64,000 nucleotides of DNA from Rufibacter sp. XAAS-G3-1 (GCF_013623775.1 NZ_JABFAM010000007.1:372001-436000), one strand, 5' to 3'. Shown: positions 24,502 to 33,934, numbered from the stretch's first letter. Notes: generated by a model not told the origin, from the sequence alone. Program-made: numbers and translations.

Positions 24502-24663
24502 AGAGCCTGTTTACACTTCATCTCTGCGCTGCAAACGGCCAAAAAAAGAACCTGCGTTCATGGTTGCGTTGCCCCGTAGCGCTGCTACGCGGCTCAAAAA
24601 ACGCTTCCGCAGAACCTTTCTCTGACTAGTTGAGCCAGCAAACCTCAAAAGTAAACATGCTCT
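24502..24663. repeat. MITE-like element, long form (family P4)
   Basis: About 162 bases with terminal inverted repeats AGAGCCTGTTTACACTT and, from the other side, AGAGCATGTTTACTTTT. Interior blocks AGAAAGGTTCTGCGGAAGCG and TTTGCAGCGCAGAGATGAA (read on the minus strand) match 12475-12584. The middle holds a small hairpin (GTAGCGCTGCTAC). The right end touches the stop codon of the gene at 24663-25160, so the insertion may have set that stop. Confidence 0.75.
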
Positions 24664-25160
24664 TACTCTTCGGGCGAGGTGTCATCTTCGGGCTGAAACT
24701 CCAGGTCTTCGGCAATGTCCAGGGATCGGTCAATCAAATCGTCCATTTCGTCTTTGGTGGAGGCGTTGAGGGTTTCCTCAAACAAAGCCAGCACGTGTTC
24801 AGCGTCGGCGTTCACGTACAGGTCGGTGTAGAGTTCCTCAAACAGGTGGCTTTTCTTCTGGATGACCCCATCTATGCCCTGCACGGTGGTTGCCTCCAGG
24901 GCATCCTGGAGCAGGTCACGCACCTGGGCACTTTCTTCGTCGCCTCCCAGATCTGTGAGCAACTGTAACAGGGTAATCCCTACGCCTAACCGGAGGCGCT
25001 CAAACCTGAAACTCACTTCTTCCTGGCTTTTCCGGCCCGGGCGGGCCTCTTTCAACGCATCTTCCAACTCCTGGTATAACGGAGAGAGCCTCTGGTGCCA
25101 CGCCGCTTCGGCGGGCGGAAAGGTGTGCGAGAGAAGCTGTTGGTAAAGAGAGGTATTCAT
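24663..25160 (-). CDS. Hypothetical acidic helical protein
   Basis: 165 residues from the ATG at 25160 (MNTSLYQQLL); an earlier ATG at 25178 adds six residues. No signal peptide or membrane segment. It is strongly acidic and helical, with a run of Glu/Asp to the end (EDLEFQPEDDTSPEE). I do not recognise it. The stop codon lies at the edge of the MITE-like element 24502-24663, so the natural C-terminus may have been changed by that insertion. Confidence 0.65.
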   Translation of the reverse strand: MNTSLYQQLLSHTFPPAEAAWHQRLSPLYQELEDALKEARPGRKSQEEVSFRFERLRLGVGITLLQLLTDLGGDEESAQVRDLLQDALEATTVQGIDGVIQKKSHLFEELYTDLYVNADAEHVLALFEETLNASTKDEMDDLIDRSLDIAEDLEFQPEDDTSPEE

Positions 25161-25212
25161 AACACTGGCACAAAACAAATGAAACTACGGCAAGTTAGGA
25201 AAAGAAAGCGTG

Positions 25213-25252
25213 CGTTTTATGCCTGTTTTCGCGAAAACAGGCATAAAACGCC
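25213..25252. repeat. P1 palindrome, perfect copy
   Basis: A 40-base perfect palindrome: arm GCGTTTTATGCCTGTTTTC (25213-25231) and its complement (25234-25252). This is the cleanest copy of the family, and it stands 53 bases upstream of the 24663-25160 gene. Confidence 0.85.
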
Positions 25253-25330
25253 ATTTGGGTGATAGGGAAAGTGCTGGAAAGCGGAAGCTTTGTCAAAAAA
25301 GCAGATTTCATACCTGACGTTACGCCACCT

Positions 25331-25523
25331 GCCGGTGGTTCCCGGGGGCCTGGAGACTCGCTCCAGAAGACCTCGCAGCGTCTTTAGACCTGCGGGTGTC
25401 TGCGCCGATAGCTCGCCAATCAGGAGATTGGCTGTCCAAGGGTGCGTAGAGCGCTCGCGCTAACTCTACGCACAACTATCAAATGGTTTTAAGCCTATTT
25501 TCTGCAAAACAGGCTTAAAACGC
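25331..25523. repeat. Repeat cluster: diverged M3/M2, hairpin and P1
   Basis: In the 25161-25694 spacer: an inverted and diverged M3 segment (25331-25362, CCGGTGGTTCCCGGG then CCTGGAGACTCGCTCCAG); AGACCTCGCAGCGTC/AGACCTGCGGGTGTC, which resembles M2; a hairpin TGCGTAGAG/CTCTACGCA (25443-25472); and a P1 copy (25485-25523, GTTTTAAGCCTATTTTCTGC). The order M3-M2-P1 is the inverted form of 1858-2009. Confidence 0.65.
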
Positions 25524-25694
25524 ATCATCGGGGTTCGCCCTCTCTACGCCCATTTACAAAAATGCACGGGTCACTTATTATTTTTAATAAGAGCATGGGA
25601 GTAAGAAGGGCATTTTCCTCAGAAAAAACAAAAAAACCGATGCCTTGTCCTACGCATTATTTTGCCTAACTTACTAAGACTGAATAAGCCAGGT

Positions 25695-26975
25695 ATGGGT
25701 ATGTCTCTGCAGAACCATTCTTTCCCAGGATTTTGGATCCTTGTTTTCTGCTGCGCTATGTTTTTGTTTCCGATGCTGCTTTGGGGACAGGAACTACCGG
25801 CGGACGAGGATGGTATGAAATTTCAGTTGGGCCGGAACAGGACTAGAATACCCTTTAAACTGGTTCATAACTTGGTCATCATCCCTATTCAGATCAATAA
25901 TTCCAATCCGCTCAATTTTGTGGTAGATACGGGGGTAGACAGAACCCTGCTCATGCAAATAGGGCAGTTTGACACCATCACGCTCAACAACGTAGAAAAG
26001 CTTTTCCTGCGCGGACTGGGGAGGGGAGCCGGTATTCAGGCCATGCTGTCTTCGGGCAACAGCGTCAATTTCTCTGGGGTAGAAGCCAAAAACCAGAAAG
26101 TGCTCATGCTGGAGGAAAACATCTTCAACCTATCCTCCCGGCTAGGAATGGAGGTGCACGGCATCATCGGGTACCCGCTTTTCAAAGATTTTGTGGTGGA
26201 GATTGATTACGAGCACAAAATCATGACCTTGTATAAACCCGGCACTTACCCCGAGCGGAAAGCCAGGAAAAGCTCTGTGGTGCCGCTGGAAATTGAGGCC
26301 TCCAAGCCGTACGTAAGGGCGCAGGCAAGTTTCCCAGATGGTACCAAGCATGCCTTACGGCTGATTGTGGACAGCGGCATGAGTACGTCTATGCTGCTGT
26401 ACCCGCCTACCTTGCCAGACGCCAGAATACCCGAGAAAAAGATTGAGGCCTACCTGGGCCGGGGGCTGAACGGAGACATTCACGGTGAGATTGCCCGTAT
26501 AGAGGCCTTGCAGCTAGGGGAATTCACGTTGCAGAAGCCACCGGCCAGCTTCCCAGATACTATGTCCATCAGGCACGCGCTGGGGCTCAACAACCGCAAC
26601 GGAAACCTAGGGGCCGATGTGCTGCAGCGGTTCAAGGTGGTGTTTGACTACGCCAACTCCAGAATGCTTCTTCGGCCTAACCACAAGTTCAAGAAACCAT
26701 TTTATTACAACTTAAGCGGCTTAGAGATCCTTAGCCCCATTCCAGGGTTTAATTTTTACACCATTGCCGTGGTAATGCCTAACTCTCCGGCTGAACGCGC
26801 CGGACTGGAGCCCGGCGATGCCATTCTCAGTATCAACGGCGTACAATGCATTGACCAAAGCTTGGGCGAACTACTGGAGATGTTCCAGAAATACCCTCGT
26901 AGGCGGCTACAGCTGAAAGTGAGCAGGCAGTACAAGTCTTTTGAAACCATCCTGCACCTACAGGATCTGATTTAA
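25695..26975 (+). CDS. Retropepsin-like aspartic protease with PDZ domain
   Basis: 426 residues from the ATG at 25695; another ATG follows at 25701 and a TTG at 25662. A signal peptide or single anchor helix (WILVFCCAMFLFPMLLWGQ) opens the protein. Two retropepsin-type halves follow, each with its Asp motif: VVDTG at Asp78 and IVDSG at Asp226. That gives both catalytic Asp in one chain. A C-terminal PDZ domain (about 345-420; SPAERAGLEPGDAILSING) probably binds substrates. Expected to act in the periplasm. No clear operon partner. Confidence 0.9.
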   Translation: MGMSLQNHSFPGFWILVFCCAMFLFPMLLWGQELPADEDGMKFQLGRNRTRIPFKLVHNLVIIPIQINNSNPLNFVVDTGVDRTLLMQIGQFDTITLNNVEKLFLRGLGRGAGIQAMLSSGNSVNFSGVEAKNQKVLMLEENIFNLSSRLGMEVHGIIGYPLFKDFVVEIDYEHKIMTLYKPGTYPERKARKSSVVPLEIEASKPYVRAQASFPDGTKHALRLIVDSGMSTSMLLYPPTLPDARIPEKKIEAYLGRGLNGDIHGEIARIEALQLGEFTLQKPPASFPDTMSIRHALGLNNRNGNLGADVLQRFKVVFDYANSRMLLRPNHKFKKPFYYNLSGLEILSPIPGFNFYTIAVVMPNSPAERAGLEPGDAILSINGVQCIDQSLGELLEMFQKYPRRRLQLKVSRQYKSFETILHLQDLI

Positions 26976-27022
26976 CTTCTGTTTGGGGCCTGTTTTCCTG
27001 AAAGCAGGCCCCAAACAGGAAG
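26976..27022. terminator. Hairpin between convergent genes (P1 family)
   Basis: Arms CTTCTGTTTGGGGCCTGTTT (26976-26995) and its near-complement (27003-27022). It begins the base after the protease stop and ends four bases before the stop of the oppositely oriented dehydrogenase. Confidence 0.8.
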
Positions 27023-27025
27023 CGC

Positions 27026-27889
27026 CTATGTAGGATTCACGAACTGATAAACAGCCGAGAAATCTTCCTGCCCATGTCCGGCTTGTTTGGCCTGCGCGAA
27101 GAGTTCTTTCACCGTGGCCAGCGTGGGCAGCGCGATGCCTTGCTCGTATGCCGTGACTGCGGCCAAGTGCAGGTCTTTGTGCAGCCATTCCAGCGGGAAC
27201 TCCGGGGAGAAGTCGCGGGTGAGAAGTTTGTTTTCCTTCAGCTTCAGGAAAGGTGCGCCGCCGGGGCCGTTCAGCAAGGTCTGGCACAGCACCTCTTCGG
27301 TAATGCCCAGTGACGTGCCCAACCGCAAAGCCTCGGCGAACGCCGCCATGATCTGCCCGAAGAGCATGTTGTTGACCATTTTCATGCTGGCCCCCTGGCC
27401 GTGCGCCCCAATGTGCAGCACCGCTTTGCCCATGGTATCCAGCAACGGGCGAACTTCTTCCACATCTTTTTCCTCGCCGCCCACCAGAAATATCAATTGA
27501 CCGGTCTCAGCGGGTTTAAGCGAGCCGGAAACCGGAGCATCCAAAAACCGGTGCCCCATTTTAAGGGCCGCATGTGCCATCCGTTGGCTGAACGACGGGT
27601 TTACGGTGCTGGAATCAATCCAGAGGGAGTGGCCGGGAAGTTCTTTCAGGAAGCCGTGTTGGCCTAATGCGGCTTCTTCCACCGCCTCGGGAGTGGCCAG
27701 CATGGTGAACACTACGCGGCACTGCCTTCCCACTTCTTCGGGAGTATCGGCTAAGGTAGCGCCGTTGGAAACCAATGCTTCGGCCTTCCCGGGGGTGCGG
27801 TTGTAGACCACCAACGTATGTCCTGCTTTCTGCAGATTGGCGGCCATGCGGCTGCCCATAATGCCTAATCCTATAAATCCTACGTTCAT
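27026..27889 (-). CDS. Beta-hydroxyacid dehydrogenase family oxidoreductase
   Basis: 287 residues, the usual length for the 3-hydroxyisobutyrate/tartronate semialdehyde reductase family. N-terminal Rossmann fold with GFIGLGIMGSRMAANL and NRTPGKAE, suggesting NADP (Asn-Arg-Thr after the second strand). DAPVSGSLKPAETG is the substrate-binding motif, and GASMKMVNNML holds the catalytic Lys. All key residues are present. It likely reduces or oxidises a short beta-hydroxyacid or a succinic semialdehyde-like compound. Cytosolic. Probably its own transcription unit. Confidence 0.93.
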   Translation of the reverse strand: MNVGFIGLGIMGSRMAANLQKAGHTLVVYNRTPGKAEALVSNGATLADTPEEVGRQCRVVFTMLATPEAVEEAALGQHGFLKELPGHSLWIDSSTVNPSFSQRMAHAALKMGHRFLDAPVSGSLKPAETGQLIFLVGGEEKDVEEVRPLLDTMGKAVLHIGAHGQGASMKMVNNMLFGQIMAAFAEALRLGTSLGITEEVLCQTLLNGPGGAPFLKLKENKLLTRDFSPEFPLEWLHKDLHLAAVTAYEQGIALPTLATVKELFAQAKQAGHGQEDFSAVYQFVNPT

Positions 27890-27997
27890 GTTTTCTGATT
27901 TTGGTGCGCACGAAAGTAGGAATTTACGGATGCAGGACGCAAGTGGTACACGCCAAGCTTCGTTTCAGGCACATTTCTTGGGAAACGGCTTTGAAAC

Positions 27998-28032
27998 AGA
28001 AAGGCCGCTGTTTATACAAGAGCGGCCTTTCT
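27998..28032 (-). terminator. Hairpin terminator of the CocE/NonD hydrolase gene
   Basis: Arms AGAAAGGCCGCT (27998-28009) and AGCGGCCTTTCT (28021-28032), 20 bases past the hydrolase stop on the minus strand. A diverged P1-like pair (GTTTCAGGC/TTTGAAAC) lies just beyond. Confidence 0.65.
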
Positions 28033-28051
28033 GGTTTAAAGTAAATTCTAC

Positions 28052-29929
28052 TTACAGCACTTTCACCTTCAAATAAGAAGGTTGCTGGGCGTTATGGTAC
28101 ACGCGGTGGGTGGCTTTCTGGAAATCCTCGGCTTTGGCTTCATAGATGTTGGGCACATACTTCTGCGGATTGCGGTCTACCAGCGGGAACCACGTGCTCT
28201 GCACCTGCACCATGATGCGGTGGCCTTTCTTGAAAGTATGCAGCACGTCTTGCAGCGGCACGTTCACGGGCGTCACTTGGTTTGGCGTGAACGGCTCTGG
28301 TTTCTCGTAGCTGTTTCTAAAGCGGCCGCGCATCACCTCGCTGCGCACCATCTGCTGGTACCCGCCCATTTTCACGCTGGCCGGATTATGCGCATTCTGG
28401 CGGGCGGTGTCAGGGTAGACGTCAATCAGCTTCACTACCCAGTCGGCGTCTGAGCCGGTGGTGGAGATGTTGAGCGCTGATAAAATCTCTCCCGCTAACG
28501 TAATATCTTCCGTCAGGACATCGGTTTGGTAGACTAGTACATCTGGGCGACGGCTGGCGAAACGCTGGTCATCGGTCATGTACTCGCGGGTCATGCCCAC
28601 GGTGGTTTCCTCCGAGAAGGGCACGGGTTTGTTTGGGTCGCTGATGAACTCGTCAAAGCCGGTGCCACTGGTTGCGGCTGGTTGCTCGAAACTGAGTTTC
28701 CCGTTCGGCCCGAAATACAGGTTCCGTTCCTGCGTGTTTTTAGGCGGCCAGGCGGCAAACTCGCGCCAATGGTTCGCACCCGTGTTGAACATGTACGCCT
28801 CGGGCAAAGCTGGGGTACCTTTGCCGTTTTCCTTCAGGTAGTGCCGGAAGAACTTGGCCTCGATGTTGGGCCGGTAAAACTCAGACGTGTTCTGCCGAAA
28901 CGAGACCTTGCCCAGGTTTTCGCCGGTAGAACGCGACCAGCCACCGTGGAACCACGGCCCCATCACGATGGTGTTGTACGTCTTCGGGTTGTTTTTCTCG
29001 ATGGTTTTATACGTTTCCAAGGCCCCGAACAGGTTCTCGGCATCAAACCAGCCGCCCACGGTCATCACGGCGGGCTTGATGTTTCTCAGGTGCGGCCGGA
29101 TGTTCATGGCTTGCCAGAAGGAGTCATAGTTGGGGTGCTGAATGATATCGTTCCAGAAAGAGACGTTGTTCTTTAAATACAGCGTGTTGGCGTTGCTCAG
29201 CGGCCCCATGCGCAGGAAGAAGTCATAGCCATCGGGGGTGCCGTGGTTGAAGCGTGGGGCGCCGGTAGGAGAGGGTTGCGGACGTGGTTGCCCGAACGAG
29301 GCCAGAAAGTTGAAGGCGTGGGGCAGAAAGAACGCGCCGTGGTGGTGGAAATCGTCCCAGAACCAGTCGGTGACCGGGGCTTGCGGGGAGGAGGCTTTCA
29401 GGGCAGGGTGGCTGTTTACCAGACCCACGGACGTGTAATATCCGGGGTACGAGATGCCCCACTGGCCCACACGGCCGTTGTTGTTGGGGATGTTCTTCAC
29501 TAGCCAGGCGATGGCGTCATAGGTATCAGTGCTTTCGTCCCAGTCATTTTTGCCTTTTTTGGTTTTGAGAGGGGCCATGTTCACAAACGCACCTTCGCTC
29601 ATGAACTTGCCGCGTACATCCTGGTAGGCGAAAATGTAGCCTTCGCGCAGCATGTCTGAAGACGGCCCGATGCTGGTTTTGTATTTGCCTTCGCCGTACG
29701 GCCCGATGGCGTAAGGCGTGCGGTTGAGCATGATGGGGTATTTCTGGTTACTGGCTTTGGGCGCGTACACGATGGTGTAGAGTTTGGTGCCGTCGCGCAT
29801 GGCCACCTGGTGCTCGGTCTTGGTGTAGTTCTCCCGAATGTAGGCTGAATCTGAAAGGGTTTGGGCAGAGGCAGTAAGCGAAGGCCACAAAATGACCAAC
29901 AAGAGCCATTGCCAGAGGTTTGGTTTCAT
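28052..29929 (-). CDS. CocE/NonD family alpha/beta hydrolase, secreted
   Basis: 625 residues. Signal peptide 1-23 (to SAQ). The Ser nucleophile lies in QWGISYPGYYT (Ser160), the G-x-S-Y-x-G form of X-Pro dipeptidyl peptidase/cocaine esterase. AYQDVRGKFMSEG before it is also typical, and the C-terminal third is the jelly-roll domain (PASVKMGGYQQMVRSEVMRG). Likely an acyl or peptide hydrolase in the periplasm or outside the cell; substrate unknown. Related proteins in Cytophagales are often annotated as glutaryl-7-ACA acylase, without proof. Confidence 0.92.
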   Translation of the reverse strand: MKPNLWQWLLLVILWPSLTASAQTLSDSAYIRENYTKTEHQVAMRDGTKLYTIVYAPKASNQKYPIMLNRTPYAIGPYGEGKYKTSIGPSSDMLREGYIFAYQDVRGKFMSEGAFVNMAPLKTKKGKNDWDESTDTYDAIAWLVKNIPNNNGRVGQWGISYPGYYTSVGLVNSHPALKASSPQAPVTDWFWDDFHHHGAFFLPHAFNFLASFGQPRPQPSPTGAPRFNHGTPDGYDFFLRMGPLSNANTLYLKNNVSFWNDIIQHPNYDSFWQAMNIRPHLRNIKPAVMTVGGWFDAENLFGALETYKTIEKNNPKTYNTIVMGPWFHGGWSRSTGENLGKVSFRQNTSEFYRPNIEAKFFRHYLKENGKGTPALPEAYMFNTGANHWREFAAWPPKNTQERNLYFGPNGKLSFEQPAATSGTGFDEFISDPNKPVPFSEETTVGMTREYMTDDQRFASRRPDVLVYQTDVLTEDITLAGEILSALNISTTGSDADWVVKLIDVYPDTARQNAHNPASVKMGGYQQMVRSEVMRGRFRNSYEKPEPFTPNQVTPVNVPLQDVLHTFKKGHRIMVQVQSTWFPLVDRNPQKYVPNIYEAKAEDFQKATHRVYHNAQQPSYLKVKVL

Positions 29930-30037
29930 ACGTGTTTGTTTGGTGTGATTTGGTACGGGAAATTAGAGAATCTACCGGCGGGAGACAACATCTATTTGGG
30001 GGCTGTTTTCAGAAAAACAACCTCAAAACGGAGAACC

Positions 30038-30088
30038 AGCTATAAAACAGAAAAGCCCGGCATACCCGGGCTTTTCTGTTTTATAGCT
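30038..30088. terminator. 23-bp perfect hairpin after the 30099-30923 lipoprotein
   Basis: Arms 30038-30060 and 30066-30088 pair perfectly around CATAC; the inner stem is AAAAGCCCGG/CCGGGCTTTT. On the minus strand it starts 11 bases after the lipoprotein stop. A P1 copy (29992-30030) adjoins it, upstream of the hydrolase gene. Confidence 0.8.
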
Positions 30089-30098
30089 TAGTACAGGC

Positions 30099-30923
30099 CT
30101 ATTTACAGCTGTATTCAATGTTGATGACGGAAACGTCACCGTTCTGAGATGTTCTGGTGGTCTTGGTGGGGTACCCGTTTTCGTTGAAAACATACACATT
30201 GGAGAAAGAAAGATCTTTGTCAACGGTGTTCCCTTCTCTGCGAATCTCGGTCAGCACATTGTTCTCCCCGGCAGGGTTCATGCTGGGAATACCCACAAAG
30301 AGGTTTTGAAAAGCGGAGGTAGGGCTGTTTTTTGTATCATAGGTGTAGTCTGTGGTGCTTTGGACAACCGTAGACTCATCTTCTTCCGTAGCAGGATTGT
30401 CGTAGTATACTTTTGCTTTCAGCACATTTCCTTTGGAATCATACTCATAGGTGGTGAATCCCGTGGAAATAAAGGTGGGGTCTTCCCCTTCCTCTTCAGA
30501 CGGGAATGCCAGGAAGTAGGAGGTTTTAGAGATGCGGTTATTGGTATATTCAAATTCAGATATCTGGGCGGCTCCCCCAAGATCTGAAGACGACAAAAGA
30601 GTGCCAATCAATCTGCCTTGCTCGTCATACAAATACTCTAAGCCTCCTTCTTCACCGTCTCCAAAGATCATCTTGGAGGGCTTTCCGGCTTTGTTGCCAT
30701 TGGAGTGGTACTGAACCGTTACGGTGCCGTACTCTTCGTTTGTGAAATTGGCAATCTTATCATTAGTGTAGGTGATAGTGGCAAAACCCTCATCATCAGT
30801 TAGTTTAACCGGTTGGCAAGATTTGATGCCGGTGATGGGGTCTGTGTCTTCATCTTCAGAACAGGAGCCTAAAACAAACAGAGAAAGAGCAAAGAAGATG
30901 GAAAGTAATTTGGGGAATTTCAT
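30099..30923 (-). CDS. Lipoprotein with YD-like repeats
   Basis: 274 residues. Lipoprotein signal ends FVLGSC (Cys21), followed by acidic SEDEDTD, a typical +2 to +6 surface-export region in Bacteroidota. The rest is beta-rich with repeats of the YD/RHS kind: YDEQGRLIG, YEYDSKGNVLKA, YVFNENGYPTK. Similar short proteins are common in the phylum and have no known function. Probably on the outside of the outer membrane (inference from the acidic export signal). Confidence 0.8.
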   Translation of the reverse strand: MKFPKLLSIFFALSLFVLGSCSEDEDTDPITGIKSCQPVKLTDDEGFATITYTNDKIANFTNEEYGTVTVQYHSNGNKAGKPSKMIFGDGEEGGLEYLYDEQGRLIGTLLSSSDLGGAAQISEFEYTNNRISKTSYFLAFPSEEEGEDPTFISTGFTTYEYDSKGNVLKAKVYYDNPATEEDESTVVQSTTDYTYDTKNSPTSAFQNLFVGIPSMNPAGENNVLTEIRREGNTVDKDLSFSNVYVFNENGYPTKTTRTSQNGDVSVINIEYSCK

Positions 30924-31324
30924 GGTAGTGTAAAATTGAGTAAGAAGTGAATTGTCTTTTTTTGAATGAGATGCAAAGCGCTTTTATGCATTTTCAAGAG
31001 TATAGACACAGTGACTTCTCTTTACCCCTAATGCTATCCCAACTTTTTTTAGTTATATTTATCTGTAGCAACATCTGTATAATCTAAAGGCGACAGAAGC
31101 AGGAGAGGTGGAATGAAATCCTCTTCGCCATCCAACCATGATCTGCCCTGAAATAAAAAGCAGATTCTTTTACCAGCCGTAGGAGGGTTTAGGGGAAAGC
31201 GTTTTTAGGGTATTTTTTAAAAAACAGCCCCAAAACGCACCTGCCGCACCTTATTCTTTCGCCTATTTTTTTAAACTTTGGAGATTGCGTAACACCCGGG
31301 TTCCGCGTACACAAGCCAATCATT
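30924..31324. other. Spacer with one P1 copy
   Basis: About 400 bases between divergent genes. A P1 palindrome lies at 31199-31238 (GCGTTTTTAGGGTATTTT/CAGCCCCAAAACGC, imperfect). Otherwise AT-rich with no gene seen. Promoters of both divergent genes must lie here, but no full TTTG-N19-TAnnTTTG was found. Confidence 0.5.
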
Positions 31325-33871
31325 ATGTTGAAATCATTCGTAAAGCATGCCCTTTGTCTGGGGGGGCTTTTCTATGGGATGTCGGTGGGCCACGCCCAGA
31401 CAATCCCCTTGCAGACGCCAGAGCAATTCCTGGGCTACCGTCTGGGCGACCAGTTTACCTACCACGCCCGCATTGTAGACTACGTGCGGTATCTGGCCAG
31501 CCAGAACCCGGGCAAGATGCAGGTGCAGACCTACGGCCAGACCTATGAGAAACGGCCGCTGCTGCTCGCCACCATCTCCTCCCCGGCCAACATGCAGCGC
31601 CTGGAGGAAATCAGAACCAATAACCTGAAGAATACCGGCCTCCTGAGCGGTCAGCCTACCGGAGGGAAGCAACCGGCCATTGTGTGGCTCAGCTACAACA
31701 TTCACGGAAATGAATCTGTCTCCTCTGAGGCCGTGCTGCAGGTGTTGTATGACTTGCTGGACCCCAACAACGCCCAAACCCAGAAGTGGCTGGAGAATAC
31801 GGTGGTGATGCTTGACCCATGTGTGAATCCCGATGGCCGCGAACGCTACACCCAGTGGTACAACCGGGTTCGCAACCAGACCCCCAATGCCTCGCCGTAC
31901 GCCTGGGAGCACCAGGAGCCCTGGCCGGGTGGGCGGCCCAACCATTATTACTTTGACCTAAACCGCGACTGGGCCTGGCAAACGCAGATTGAGTCCAAGC
32001 AGCGCGCCGTAGTCTACAACCAGTGGATGCCGCAACTGCACGCCGATTTCCACGAGCAGGGCGTAGATAACCCGTATTATTTTGCGCCCTCGGCGAAGCC
32101 CTACCACGATGCCATCACGCCGTGGCAGCGCGAGTTCCAGGGCATCATCGGTGATTACAACCGCAAGTACTTTGACAAAAACAACTGGCTGTACTTCACG
32201 CGCGAGAGCTTTGATTTGTTTTATCCCAGCTACGGCGATACCTGGCCCACCTACCAGGGCGCCATTGCGATGACCTACGAACAAGGCGGGTCGGGCCGGG
32301 CCGGAGTGGTCATCCAGAAATCCGACGGCGACAGCCTGACCTTGCGCCAGCGCATCGCTCACCACCACGCCGCCAGCCTGGCCACGGTAGAAGCCATCTC
32401 TGACAAAACCGACCAGGTGGTAACCGAATTCAAGAAGTTTTACGCTGATGCCCAAGCCAAACCCTTCGGGCAGTACCGCAGCTACGTGTTCAAGGTGAAA
32501 GGCGAGGAAGGCCGCATCAAAGACCTGACCGATTATCTGGAGCGGCAGCAAATCCGGTACGGGTATGCCAAAGCCGCCGGAAGCAGCAAGGGCTTTAATT
32601 ACCAGACCGGCAAAACCGAATCGGTGAAGTACGAGAGTGGGGATTTGGTCATCAGTGCGTATCAACCCAAATCTACCTTGCTGAACGTGCTGTTTGAGCC
32701 CTCGGCCCGCCTGGAAGACTCCGTGACGTATGACATTACCGCGTGGTCGTTGCCCTACGCCTATGGCTTAAAAGGAGCCGCGTTTACGGGCCGAATTTCC
32801 CTAAACGAGGCCAAACCAGCCACCGCAGCCATCACCAACACAGCGGCCCCGGCGGCGTACGCGTACCTGGCGAAATGGAACGGCGTGCAAGACCTGAAGT
32901 TTCTGGCCGCCTTGCTGAGATCAAAAGTGCGCGTGCGCTACTCTGAGGTGCCTTTTGAGCAGAACAAGGTGAAATACGCGCCAGGAACGCTCATCATCAC
33001 ACGCACCGGCAACGAAGGCTTAGGCGCTAAATTTGACCAACTGGTGACCCGCGCCGCCGATTCACTGGGCATCCAGCTGGCATCTACCACCACCGGCTTT
33101 GTGACCAACGGCGCCGATTTCGGGTCGCGCAGCATCCGGTACGTGAAGGCACCCCGTGTGGCCTTGCTCACCGGCGAAGGCGTGTCGGCGTACGGTTTCG
33201 GGGAAATCTGGCACTACTTTGAGCAGCAGATTGGCTATCCAGTCACGGTGCTGGGCGGCGACTATTTCGCCAACGTGCCGCTCACGGAGTTTGACGTGCT
33301 CATTCTGCCCACCGGCAACTACGGCCGCATTCTGGAAGAGAAAACCCTGACCAAAGTGAAAGACTGGGTACGCGCCGGCGGCAAACTGATCGCCCTGGAA
33401 AGCGCCGTCACCTTTCTAGCTGACAAACCAGACTTCGCGGTCAAGAAGAAAACCGTTGATACCACTAACGCCAAAAAAGGCCCTTCGGCCGATGACCTGA
33501 AAAAGTATGGCAACCGCGAGCGCGAATCCATTTCTGAGGAAGTGCAGGGCAGTGTGTTCAGAATCAACCTGGACAACACCCATCCGCTGGCCTTCGGTTA
33601 CGGCACCACCTATCCGGCCTTAATCAGAACCAGTACCTTGCCGCAGTTCCTGCAAGACGGCTGGAACGTGGGCGTGGTGAAAAATGAAGCGCCCGCCACC
33701 GGCTTTGTGGGCTCCAAAGTGCAGCGCAACCTGCAGAACGGCCTGGTGCTGGGCGTGCAGGAATTGGGCCGCGGACAAGTGGTGTACCTGGTGGACAATC
33801 CGTTGTTCAGAGCGTTCTGGCAAGGCGGTAAGCTGATGTTCGGGAATGCCGTGTTCCTGGTGGGGCAGTAA
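31325..33871 (+). CDS. M14 family zinc carboxypeptidase, secreted
   Basis: 848 residues. Signal peptide to GHAQ (about 1-24). The M14 domain spans about 40-370: zinc ligands His127 and Glu130 in NIHGNES, a later His in LHADFHEQ, the substrate-binding NPDGRERYTQWYN and DLNRDW, and the catalytic Glu in MTYEQGG. All expected residues are visible. The C-terminal half contains a glutamine amidotransferase-like Rossmann region (YPVTVLGGDYF, EFDVLILPTGNYG). Single-domain M14 enzymes are about 300-400 residues. Likely digests peptides in the periplasm or outside. No partner genes. Confidence 0.92.
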   Translation: MLKSFVKHALCLGGLFYGMSVGHAQTIPLQTPEQFLGYRLGDQFTYHARIVDYVRYLASQNPGKMQVQTYGQTYEKRPLLLATISSPANMQRLEEIRTNNLKNTGLLSGQPTGGKQPAIVWLSYNIHGNESVSSEAVLQVLYDLLDPNNAQTQKWLENTVVMLDPCVNPDGRERYTQWYNRVRNQTPNASPYAWEHQEPWPGGRPNHYYFDLNRDWAWQTQIESKQRAVVYNQWMPQLHADFHEQGVDNPYYFAPSAKPYHDAITPWQREFQGIIGDYNRKYFDKNNWLYFTRESFDLFYPSYGDTWPTYQGAIAMTYEQGGSGRAGVVIQKSDGDSLTLRQRIAHHHAASLATVEAISDKTDQVVTEFKKFYADAQAKPFGQYRSYVFKVKGEEGRIKDLTDYLERQQIRYGYAKAAGSSKGFNYQTGKTESVKYESGDLVISAYQPKSTLLNVLFEPSARLEDSVTYDITAWSLPYAYGLKGAAFTGRISLNEAKPATAAITNTAAPAAYAYLAKWNGVQDLKFLAALLRSKVRVRYSEVPFEQNKVKYAPGTLIITRTGNEGLGAKFDQLVTRAADSLGIQLASTTTGFVTNGADFGSRSIRYVKAPRVALLTGEGVSAYGFGEIWHYFEQQIGYPVTVLGGDYFANVPLTEFDVLILPTGNYGRILEEKTLTKVKDWVRAGGKLIALESAVTFLADKPDFAVKKKTVDTTNAKKGPSADDLKKYGNRERESISEEVQGSVFRINLDNTHPLAFGYGTTYPALIRTSTLPQFLQDGWNVGVVKNEAPATGFVGSKVQRNLQNGLVLGVQELGRGQVVYLVDNPLFRAFWQGGKLMFGNAVFLVGQ

Positions 33872-33902
33872 GCAAGCGTAAAAAGAACTTTCAGTTGCTT
33901 TT

Positions 33903-33934
33903 ATACGTATTAAATTATATAATTTTACACGTAT
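33903..33934. promoter_or_regulatory. Near-perfect 32-bp palindrome over the antitoxin start
   Basis: Outer arms ATACGT (33903-33908) and ACGTAT (33929-33934) and an inner perfect palindrome AAATTATATAATTT (33912-33925) share one centre, so 14 of 16 base pairs are symmetric. It covers the likely -7 region and the first two bases of the antitoxin ATG. Its position and symmetry suggest an operator bound by the antitoxin or toxin-antitoxin complex (inference). Confidence 0.65.

Noticed and set aside
25443-25472. Hairpin TGCGTAGAG/CTCTACGCA as an insertion sequence end
   Set aside because: No second end, transposase or target duplication was found nearby.
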